A stretch of 64,000 bases of DNA, taken from contig NZ_CP014691.1 of assembly GCF_002005465.1 (NCBI RefSeq), positions 2,178,501 to 2,242,500 of the forward strand, written 5' to 3'. Shown piece by piece: positions 57,035-64,000 of the stretch. A program made the position numbers and the translations under genes. The first letter of the stretch is position 1. Each line of letters opens with the position of its first letter. Below the pieces are notes generated by a model. That model saw only the letters and a program-made list of their open reading frames with translations, searched no databases and was not told the origin of the DNA. Origin of the DNA: Neoasaia chiangmaiensis (GTDB lineage: Bacteria > Pseudomonadota > Alphaproteobacteria > Acetobacterales > Acetobacteraceae).

Positions 57035-58017
57035 GCGCGGGGCTTTCCGCCATGGGCCGCCAGCACATCGGCCACGGCCTGGCGTTCGGCGTCATCCAGC
57101 GGGCGTTCGGCGGCCCGCACATTGTCCGTGACCTGTCGTGCGGTGGTGGCACCCGCAATAACCGAGCCGACCACATCGATGTCCAGCAGCCAGCCGAAGG
57201 CGAGCTCGGTGAGTGAGCGGTCGAAATCGTCCGCCACCTTCCGCAGGGCTTCCAGAAGCGTCCATGTGGCATCGTTGTCGTAGCGCGTGTGGAGGTAGCT
57301 CCAGGCGGCGAGACGGCTGCCTTCCGGTGGTGGTTGATGGCGGTGGTACTTACCCGTCAGCATGCCGCTGGCCAGCGGGAAATAGGGCAGAAGCCCCAGC
57401 CCGAAATGGCGCAGGGCGGGAACCAGGTCGTCCAGCGCGTCGCGCGAGATCAGCGAGAGTTCGTCCTGGCAGGAGACGATCCCGGCGTAATCCCGGCGCT
57501 GCGCGATATGCCATGCATCCGCCACCTGCCAGCCCGGCAGGTTGGAGACGCCGGCATAGCGGATCTTTCCGGCCCGGGTCAGGTCATCGAGTGCGCGGAG
57601 TGTCTCTTCCAGTGGCGTCAACGGATCGGGGGCATGGAGCTGGTAGAGGTCGATCCAGTCCGTCCCGAGTCGTTTCAGGCTGGCTTCGACGGCGCTGACG
57701 ATATAACGGCGCGATGCCCCGGAGGTGCGACCGTCCGGGTCGTCGCCCGCGCTCATTTTCATGCCGAACTTGGTTGCCAGCACGATATCGCGGCGACGCG
57801 GCCCCAGTGCACGGCCAAGCGCCTCTTCCGAAGCGCCCGCATGGGCATCGCGACGGCCATAGACATCCGCCACGTCGAACAGCGTGATGCCCTGATCCAG
57901 CGCGTGATGCACGACGCTGGTCGAGGCCGCGTCATCGATGCGGCCGCCAAGGTTATTGCAACCCAGCCCGACGGCCGAGACGCTGAGGCCGGAGTGGCCC
58001 AATCGGCGAAACTGCAT
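57031..58017 (-). CDS. Aldo/keto reductase
   Basis: The 328-residue TIM-barrel enzyme starts MQFRRLGHSGLSVSAVGLGC and has the catalytic DVADVYG (Tyr) with an Asp before it. ATKFG (Lys) is present, and DWIDLYQLHAPD is the His-like site. NADPH binding is expected from the C-terminal part. The start at 58017 is by family alignment with AAGG upstream. It is first in the three-gene set with the Nudix-like protein and mtnK. Confidence 0.85.
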   Translation of the reverse strand: MQFRRLGHSGLSVSAVGLGCNNLGGRIDDAASTSVVHHALDQGITLFDVADVYGRRDAHAGASEEALGRALGPRRRDIVLATKFGMKMSAGDDPDGRTSGASRRYIVSAVEASLKRLGTDWIDLYQLHAPDPLTPLEETLRALDDLTRAGKIRYAGVSNLPGWQVADAWHIAQRRDYAGIVSCQDELSLISRDALDDLVPALRHFGLGLLPYFPLASGMLTGKYHRHQPPPEGSRLAAWSYLHTRYDNDATWTLLEALRKVADDFDRSLTELAFGWLLDIDVVGSVIAGATTARQVTDNVRAAERPLDDAERQAVADVLAAHGGKPRA

Positions 58018-58128
58018 GGCAACGCGCCTTCTCATGCATAGGAGACAAGGTTGATATGTCGGGCATTCTGGACCGAGCGCAGGAATTCACGCAACTCTGG
58101 CAAGCGTTTTTCCGTAGAACGCCCCATC

Positions 58129-59187
58129 ATGCGTATCTTTTCCTGCCCGTCCTGCGGCTGCACCCTGATTTTCGAAAACCGGCATTGTTCACGCTGTGGC
58201 CATCGGATCGGCTATGAGCCGGAGAGCGACCGCATGGTTGCCCTGAACGCTGCCGGCAATGACTGGATCGACACGCGCCATGGCGGACAGTTCCGTTTTT
58301 GCGAAAATGCGGAACTTGAGGCCTGTAACTGGCTGTTGCCTGCGGATAGCCGATATCGTTTCTGCCTGGCGTGCCGTCATAACCGCACGGTGCCCAATCT
58401 CAACGATTCCGCCAATATCAACCGCTGGCGTGTTCTGGAGCAGGCGAAGCACCGTCTCTTCTATACCCTTCGGCGGCTCGACCTGCCGTTGGTCGACCGA
58501 CATACGCGCCATGACGGGCTGGCGTTCGATTTCCTGGCTGATCCGCCTGGCGGCCCGCGCGTCATGACCGGGCATGCCAGCGGGCTGGTGACGATTGCGC
58601 TGCGCGAGGCCGACGATGTCGAGCGTGAGCGGATGCGTGTCGAGATGGGCGAGTATTATCGAACGGTGCTCGGCCATTTCCGGCACGAGACAGGGCATTA
58701 TTTCTGGAACGTGCTGGTGCGCGACGGGGGGCGGCTTGATGCCTGCCGGGCCCTGTTCGGCGACGACCGGGCGGATTACGCCGAGGCCCTGCAACGCCAT
58801 TACGAGAACGGCGCGCCGACCGACTGGCAGGCGGATTTCGTCTCCGCTTATGCGACCATGCACCCCTGGGAGGATTTTGCCGAAACCTGGGCGCATTATC
58901 TCCACATCGTCGATACGCTGGAGACCGGGGCAAGCTATGGCCTGTCGATCACTCCGCATGTCGCGGAGAAGGCCTTGCTCTCGACGCGGATCGACTTCAA
59001 TCCGTTTGCGGTCGAGGACTTCACGACCCTCTCCGATGCCTGGCTGCCGATGACCTATCTTCTCAACAGCCTTAACCGGGCGATGGGACTGCGGGACGTC
59101 TACCCTTTCGTCCTGACCCCCCGGATTCTGGAAAAGATGGCGTTCATCCACCGGCTGGTGCGGGATCATCGGGCAGGCGCAGCGTGA
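58129..59187 (+). CDS. Zinc-ribbon metallopeptidase (putative zinc-binding peptidase family)
   Basis: The 352-residue protein has an N-terminal zinc ribbon (FSCPSCGCTLIFENRHCSRCG) and a second CNWLLPAD---CLACRHNRTVPNL Cys/His set. The catalytic HFRHETGHYFW (HExGH type) lies near residue 190, with SAYATMHPWEDFAETWAHYLHIVDTL (extent) carrying the third metal ligand. Function is unknown. The start at 58129 is supported by the ribbon. Its 3' end overlaps the convergent EEP-family gene by 44 bp. Confidence 0.8.
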   Translation: MRIFSCPSCGCTLIFENRHCSRCGHRIGYEPESDRMVALNAAGNDWIDTRHGGQFRFCENAELEACNWLLPADSRYRFCLACRHNRTVPNLNDSANINRWRVLEQAKHRLFYTLRRLDLPLVDRHTRHDGLAFDFLADPPGGPRVMTGHASGLVTIALREADDVERERMRVEMGEYYRTVLGHFRHETGHYFWNVLVRDGGRLDACRALFGDDRADYAEALQRHYENGAPTDWQADFVSAYATMHPWEDFAETWAHYLHIVDTLETGASYGLSITPHVAEKALLSTRIDFNPFAVEDFTTLSDAWLPMTYLLNSLNRAMGLRDVYPFVLTPRILEKMAFIHRLVRDHRAGAA

Positions 59188-60028
59188 CTGAAACCGGACA
59201 GTGATCCGAGAGGCGCGCGCGATCCTCTTCTTTCGCATCCCGATACAGCATGACGCGCAGGCTGTCGGGCACGAGCCACTGTCGTGCCGCGTTGCCCAGT
59301 AGAATGTGGTCGATGAAATACTCGCCGCCCCAGCAGGGGCTGGCATGCCCTGCCGTGGTCAGCGTCATAGGCGCATCGGCTTCAAGCGCCTGCATCATGG
59401 GATCCGCCAATGTCAGGCGTCGATTGAAGTCGCCGAGGATGGCGAATGCCTCGCCCTCATCCTGGCGTTCCAGCACCCAGTCGTCCAATACGGCGAACTG
59501 TTGGCGAAGGGTGGGGCAGGAATATGCCTTCTGCGTCAGCGGTTGATCCCAGCAGCCGGTCTTGAGATGCACCACAAGCACGCGCAGGGTTGCCGAACCT
59601 CCGCGCAGTGTCATGTCCAGACCGCCACGCAGGGGGTGGCTGGCCTGTGGGCCGGTCACGTTCAGGGCTGTCAGTTCCGGGTTGACCGTCACGGCAATAT
59701 CGCCGCGGACCGCAAGGCCCACGCGCTGCGATACCGGATCGTCCGTCAGGAAGAGACGATAGGCGTCGGTCGGGAAAACACGCCGGGCAACCGCAGGGCC
59801 GTCGACCTCCTGAAACGCGACCACATCGGCGTTCAGCCGGCGTGCATAAGCTGCCAGCCGCGCGAAGTCCTGGTCCGTGCGGCGACCGACATCGGGTGGA
59901 ATGGCTGGATCGCCCGCCGGGCGGACGGTCAGCCAGTCCAGATTCCAGGTGGACAGTTTGATGTCATGCGCCTGGGCGGTCCCGACGAGACAGAGAAGGC
60001 CGAATGCGCGTGCGTATCGGCCGATCAA
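59144..60028 (-). CDS. Secreted endonuclease/exonuclease/phosphatase-family protein
   Basis: The 294-residue protein has a signal peptide (to about residue 20). Its EEP core is STWNLDWL, VVAFQEVDG (Glu metal), ILGDFNRR (Asp/Asn), YFIDHILLG and LSDHCPVSV (catalytic His). It acts on phosphodiester or phosphate substrates outside the cytoplasm. It overlaps the carbonic anhydrase stop by 4 bp and the metallopeptidase by 44 bp. Confidence 0.85.
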   Translation of the reverse strand: MIGRYARAFGLLCLVGTAQAHDIKLSTWNLDWLTVRPAGDPAIPPDVGRRTDQDFARLAAYARRLNADVVAFQEVDGPAVARRVFPTDAYRLFLTDDPVSQRVGLAVRGDIAVTVNPELTALNVTGPQASHPLRGGLDMTLRGGSATLRVLVVHLKTGCWDQPLTQKAYSCPTLRQQFAVLDDWVLERQDEGEAFAILGDFNRRLTLADPMMQALEADAPMTLTTAGHASPCWGGEYFIDHILLGNAARQWLVPDSLRVMLYRDAKEEDRARLSDHCPVSVTLRLPDDPAPAGG

Positions 60029-60696
60029 CGGCTCTGGAAATGGGCGATCGCCTCGTCGACGGAATAGGACTTGCGGGTTGCCTCATCCAGGACCGTGATC
60101 TTGCCGGTGGCGATGTCGTAGAACCAGCCTTGCAGTGCCAGTTCACCGCGCGCAAGAGCACCGACGACGGCCGGGTGAGTGCGCAGATGCGTCAGTTGCA
60201 GCAGCACGTTCTGTTCGGCCAGGCTACGGATCGTCTCCGGTCCGACGTCTTCCGCCTGAAGCGGACCGAAGGTCGCGCGGGCGGCTTCGGCGGCACGCAG
60301 CCAGCGGCGCACGGTCGGCATGCTGTCGAATTTCTTGCTGGACAGGTCGCAGAGCGCGTTCATCGCGCCACAGTTCGAATGGCCGCAGACGATGATGTTG
60401 CGAACCTTCAACACCAGCACCGAATATTCGATGGCCGATGAAACGGCGCCCAGCATGTCGCCATAAGGCGGCACGATGTTGCCGACGTTGCGGACGATGA
60501 AGAGTTCACCCGGCTCGGTTTGCGTAATCAGGCTTGGATTGATGCGGCTGTCCGAGCAGGTGATGAACAAGGTGGATGGCGACTGACCGGTTGCCAGGCT
60601 TTCGAACAACTCCTGATGGTCGGGATAGACGTCGCGATCGAATTTCTGCACGCCCTCAAGAAGTTCGATCAGACTCTGCCGTGGGGTTGACGCCAT
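60025..60696 (-). CDS. Beta-carbonic anhydrase
   Basis: The 223-residue enzyme has the zinc motif: ITCSDSRINPSL (Cys, Asp-Arg) and CGHSNCGAM (His, Cys), with VRNVGNIVPP between. It interconverts CO2 and bicarbonate. It is upstream of and overlaps the EEP-family gene. A hairpin-like GC-rich stretch (60761-60792) lies between it and alaS but has no T-run. Confidence 0.93.
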   Translation of the reverse strand: MASTPRQSLIELLEGVQKFDRDVYPDHQELFESLATGQSPSTLFITCSDSRINPSLITQTEPGELFIVRNVGNIVPPYGDMLGAVSSAIEYSVLVLKVRNIIVCGHSNCGAMNALCDLSSKKFDSMPTVRRWLRAAEAARATFGPLQAEDVGPETIRSLAEQNVLLQLTHLRTHPAVVGALARGELALQGWFYDIATGKITVLDEATRKSYSVDEAIAHFQSR

Positions 60697-60800
60697 TGTT
60701 CACCTCTTTCCATCAATAAGAGCCTGCGGCGGGCTCAGATGACTGGATGCCGTCAATTGCGGCGACGTGTCTACCCCTCGGGACACGCCGCCATACTACG

Positions 60801-63449
60801 TCATGCCGACAACGTTTTGCGCAACATATCGAAGACGGCTTCGGCATTGGCATCCGGGCCGCCGGCCTGTGCCATGTCGCGACGTCCGCCGCCGCCCTTG
60901 CCGCCCATCACGGCGCTGGCTTCACGGACCAGTGCTACAGCGTCGAAGCGTTCTGTCAGGTCCGGCGTCAGGGCGATGACCACGCTGCCCTTGCCGTCGG
61001 CGCTGGAGACAAGGGCGACGATACCCGAGCCGATCTGCTTGCCGATCGCTTCGGCCATGCCTTTCAGTTCACGGGGGGAAACATCGCCCAGATCGCGCGC
61101 GGCCAGCGTGACGCCGTTGATCGTCTCGTTACCGGTTTCGGCCGCGCCCGTGGCAAGGCGGCGTTGCAGTTCGGAGACCTGGCGCTCCAGATTGCGTCGC
61201 TCTTCCACAAGGGCCGCGAGCCGGTCCGGCGCTTCCGCGACGGTCGATTTCAGCAGATCGGCCATGCGTGCCAGCCGCGCGTCCGCTTCCTGCGTCAGAC
61301 GATCGGCGGCCAGTCCGCAAACGGCCTCGATGCGGCGCACGCCGGCGGAGACGCCGTTTTCGGAGACGATACGGAATGGGCCGATCTCACCCGTCCGGCC
61401 GACATGCGTGCCACCGCAGAGTTCGACGGAGTAAGCGGTGCGTTCTTCATCGCCAAGACCCATCGAAACGACGCGGACCTCATCGCCGTATTTCTCGCCG
61501 AACAACGCCATCGCGCCTTCGGCCACGGCTTTCTCCGGCGTCATGATCCGGGTTTCCACCGCCGTGTTCTCACGGATGCGCGCATTCACCGCGGCTTCCA
61601 CCGCCGCCAGCTCGTCCTGCGTGATCGGGCGCGGCTGCGACACGTCGAATCGCAGACGATCGGGCGCATTCAGGCTCCCTTTCTGGGTCACGTGCGTGCC
61701 CAGTTGCCGCCGCAGCGCCTCATGCAGAAGGTGGGTGGCGGAGTGATGGCCGCGCACGGCCTGGCGACGGTGATGATCGACTTCTGCCGTCACGGCCATA
61801 CCGGGCTTCAGCGTGCCTTCCACGACACGGCCGTAATGCACCAGCATGTCGCCGTTACGCTTTTGCGTATCGGTGATCTCGACGCGCAGACCCGGCGCGA
61901 TCAACGTGCCGTGATCGCCGACCTGGCCGCCACTCTCGCCGTAGAACGGCGTCTGGTTGAGCAGCACCGCCACGTCCTGACCCGCATCGGCATGGTCGAG
62001 AATCTCGTTGCCGCGTGCGATCATGCGCACCTCGGCGTCGCTGCGTTCGGAGACGTAGCCGAGGAATTCGGACGGACCGAACTTATCGCGGGCATCGAAC
62101 CAGACGGTTTCCGTTGCCGTGTCGCCGGAACCGACCCATGCGGCACGTGCGCGCTGGCGCTGTTCGGTCATGGCGGCGTCGAAGCCGGACACGTCGACCG
62201 TCCGGCCCTGCTCGCGCAGGGCATCCTGCGTCAGGTCCAGCGGGAAACCGAAGGTGTCGTAGAGCTTGAACGCCACATCGCCCGGCAGTGCCTCGGACGC
62301 GCCGAGACGGCTGGTCTCGTCGTTGAGCAGGGACATGCCGCGTTCGAGCAGCGCGGTGAACCGCTCTTCCTCGCCGCGCATCGTCTCGGCGATCAGGGCC
62401 TGATGCTGCACGAGTTCGGGATAGGCGCCGCCCATCTGTCGGATCAGAGCCGGGAGCAACTTGTAGAACACCGGCTCATGGGCGCCCAGGCGTTGAAGGT
62501 GGCGCATGGCGCGACGCATGATGCGGCGCAGCACATAGCCACGACCGTCCTTCGCCGGCAGCACGCCGTCGGCGATCAGGAAGGCGCTGGAACGCAAATG
62601 ATCGGCGACCACGCGATGGCTGGCGCGCAACGGCCCGTCGGCGTCCTGGTTCAGCGTGTTGGCCGAGGCCTCGATCAGGGCGCGCAGGGTGTCCGTGTCA
62701 TAGACGTCGCGTTTGCCCTGCATGACCGCGGCGAAGCGCTCAAGGCCCATGCCGGTATCGATCGAGGGTCGCGGCAGCGGGGTACGGGTGCCTGGCGGAT
62801 CCTCGAAATACTGCATGAAGACGAGGTTCCAGATCTCGACGAACCGGTCGCCATCTTCATCCGGCGAGCCGGGCGGGCCGCCGAACACTTCCGGACCGTG
62901 ATCGTAGAAGATCTCGGAGCACGGACCGCAGGGGCCGGTATCGCCCATGCGCCAGAAATTGTCGCTGGTGGCGATGCGGATGATCTTGTCGTCCGGCAAT
63001 CCGGCGATTTTGCGCCACAGCCCGGCCGCTTCCTCGTCTTCGGCATAGACGGTCGCCAGCAACTTCTCCTTGGGCAGGCCGAAGTCCCTGGTCAGGAGGG
63101 TCCAGGCAAACTCGATCGCCTCGGCCTTGAAATAGTCGCCGAAGGAGAAGTTGCCCATCATCTCGAAGAAGGTGAGATGGCGGGCCGTGTAGCCGACATT
63201 GTCGAGATCGTTATGCTTGCCGCCGGCGCGAACGACCTTCTGCGCCGTGGTCGCGCGTGAATAGGGGCGCGTCTCCTGGCCTGTGAAGACATTCTTGAAC
63301 GGCACCATGCCCGCATTGGTGAACAGGAGCGTCGGATCGTTCTGCGGCACCAGGGAGGCGGAAGGAACAATGCGATGCCCCTGTTCCCCGAAATAGTCGA
63401 GGAATGTGGCGCGAAGGGAATTGGTGGAATTGGGCGTCGAACTGGTCAT
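60801..63449 (-). CDS. alaS: Alanyl-tRNA synthetase
   Basis: The 882-residue enzyme begins [20 protein letters not shown]. It has class II catalytic parts ([28 protein letters not shown] region), a middle tRNA-binding domain, the editing zinc site [14 protein letters not shown] and CGGTHV. A C-terminal oligomerising region ([13 protein letters not shown]) completes it. Length and order are typical. The upstream gap to the GtrA gene (63450-63528) is short. Confidence 0.96.
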   Translation of the reverse strand: MTSSTPNSTNSLRATFLDYFGEQGHRIVPSASLVPQNDPTLLFTNAGMVPFKNVFTGQETRPYSRATTAQKVVRAGGKHNDLDNVGYTARHLTFFEMMGNFSFGDYFKAEAIEFAWTLLTRDFGLPKEKLLATVYAEDEEAAGLWRKIAGLPDDKIIRIATSDNFWRMGDTGPCGPCSEIFYDHGPEVFGGPPGSPDEDGDRFVEIWNLVFMQYFEDPPGTRTPLPRPSIDTGMGLERFAAVMQGKRDVYDTDTLRALIEASANTLNQDADGPLRASHRVVADHLRSSAFLIADGVLPAKDGRGYVLRRIMRRAMRHLQRLGAHEPVFYKLLPALIRQMGGAYPELVQHQALIAETMRGEEERFTALLERGMSLLNDETSRLGASEALPGDVAFKLYDTFGFPLDLTQDALREQGRTVDVSGFDAAMTEQRQRARAAWVGSGDTATETVWFDARDKFGPSEFLGYVSERSDAEVRMIARGNEILDHADAGQDVAVLLNQTPFYGESGGQVGDHGTLIAPGLRVEITDTQKRNGDMLVHYGRVVEGTLKPGMAVTAEVDHHRRQAVRGHHSATHLLHEALRRQLGTHVTQKGSLNAPDRLRFDVSQPRPITQDELAAVEAAVNARIRENTAVETRIMTPEKAVAEGAMALFGEKYGDEVRVVSMGLGDEERTAYSVELCGGTHVGRTGEIGPFRIVSENGVSAGVRRIEAVCGLAADRLTQEADARLARMADLLKSTVAEAPDRLAALVEERRNLERQVSELQRRLATGAAETGNETINGVTLAARDLGDVSPRELKGMAEAIGKQIGSGIVALVSSADGKGSVVIALTPDLTERFDAVALVREASAVMGGKGGGGRRDMAQAGGPDANAEAVFDMLRKTLSA

Positions 63450-63528
63450 GGAGAACAGGCGGTTCCAAAAGCGGCAGGAATTTGTCTTCCACTAGAGCAT
63501 CGCGCGCCTAAAGGAAATCGCCTGACGA

Positions 63529-64000
63529 TCAGTTCGGTCCGGAACCCGTGTCGCGGTCACCGAACGGCAGCACCGAACCAGGAAGTTCGACCGTCATGCG
63601 CGCCAGTTCGAGCGGGGTTTCGGGAGTCTTTTCCCGGAAGACCAGCCGGCGGGAGAGTGTGAAATTCGTTCCCATTCCTGCGAACGCGCCCACGGCCAAT
63701 GGCAGAACGGGATAGCTTACGCAGATCGGCAGCGTGAAGCACAAGGCGAAGACGGCGCCGCGATTGAGAAGGAAGCCGAAGCTGTTCGCGGCAAGGAACT
63801 GCAACCATTGCAGGATGATATGGCCGCACGGTCCCACGCCGCGGAATGTCCAGAAGCGGTTGAAGAGCCAGTTGATGGTCGCGGCGACGAAATAGGAGAT
63901 CAGGACGGCGGCGGTCAGGCCAATGACCGGTCTGAGCGCGTAGGTCGTGCCGGCATCCCACACGAAGCCCATCGCACCGACGACACCGAAACGGAAGAAC
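63529..64000 (-). CDS. GtrA-family membrane protein (5' end outside window)
   Basis: The frame is open to the right edge; codons before the ATG at 63972 read FFRFGVVGA, the family opening, so the true start lies beyond 64000. At least 156 residues are seen, with about four spans (LISYFVAATINWLFNRFWTF, FLAANSFGFLLNRG, and others). GtrA proteins are linked to lipid-carrier sugar transfer or export. It ends with a polar tail. Confidence 0.8.
   Translation of the reverse strand, partial: FFRFGVVGAMGFVWDAGTTYALRPVIGLTAAVLISYFVAATINWLFNRFWTFRGVGPCGHIILQWLQFLAANSFGFLLNRGAVFALCFTLPICVSYPVLPLAVGAFAGMGTNFTLSRRLVFREKTPETPLELARMTVELPGSVLPFGDRDTGSGPN

Noticed and set aside
60761-60792. Terminator after alaS
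   Set aside because: A GC-rich hairpin with one mismatch is present, but no T-run follows on the minus strand, so an intrinsic terminator is not supported.

Overview
The window is GC-rich chromosomal DNA of an alphaproteobacterium, most likely an acetic acid bacterium (Acetobacteraceae). This is inferred from several features: a hopanoid-associated RND protein (HpnN), an OprB-type sugar porin, a GTTC-N7-GTTC LexA box, flagellar order flgF-flgG-flgA-flgH, DUF2155 next to an MlaD-like gene, and mutY divergent from a DUF721 gene. No 16S rRNA or other decisive marker is present, so the genus is left open.

Bases 1-8225 are the right end of a prophage: a tail-fibre C-terminus, a run of small membrane and lysis-like genes (1426-3180), and a tightly overlapped cargo-like module of two lipoproteins, a 25-residue membrane microprotein and a papain-fold protein (3257-5218). 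Then come an AT-rich small gene convergent with a DNA methyltransferase, and an SOS-controlled umuDC pair whose UmuD lacks both catalytic residues. The end is marked by a 3' half of tRNA-Arg(TCT) (8181-8225), so the element probably sits in that tRNA gene, with the intact copy to the left of the window.

The chromosome follows. 8271-11121 is gmk-hldE-secreted nuclease. 11368-17370 holds a PAS-GGDEF-EAL protein with an AT-rich 5' end, a short-chain dehydrogenase and an orphan RND pump. 17383-27121 holds an S9 peptidase, sulfide:quinone oxidoreductase, glutaminase, a DUF4142 protein, nucleoside hydrolase, a DUF3297 protein and a tricorn-like protease. 27502-29871 is a tandem pair of secreted alpha/beta hydrolases, one with Asp instead of Ser at the nucleophile elbow. 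29882-34672 is a VOC protein, OprB and HpnN. 34798-38488 is an FMN-riboswitch-led riboflavin operon ribD-ribE-ribBA-ribH with overlapping genes.

38555-42771 carries an entericidin, photolyase, an unknown gene with mutY, and DUF721/DciA. 42924-47165 carries a glycine-rich secreted protein and the flgFGAH operon. Upstream of flgF lie a small ORF and a strong predicted Fur-controlled promoter pointing at it. 47187-50455 has a DUF482 acyltransferase-like protein, RidA and a stand-alone protein resembling the C-terminal part of class II ribonucleotide reductase NrdJ. 50660-54849 has MlaD/DUF2155 and otsB-otsA-dsbB. 55134-58017 is mtnK-Nudix-aldo/keto reductase. 58129-64000 has a zinc metallopeptidase, a secreted EEP-family protein, carbonic anhydrase, alaS and a partial GtrA gene.

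The points most worth following up are the pre-trimmed, catalytically dead UmuD under LexA control; the Fur box between -35 and -10 upstream of the 60-residue ORF and flg genes; the GHDQG/GHSQG hydrolase pair; the degenerate NrdJ-like protein; and the coupled prophage module with the 25-residue membrane peptide.
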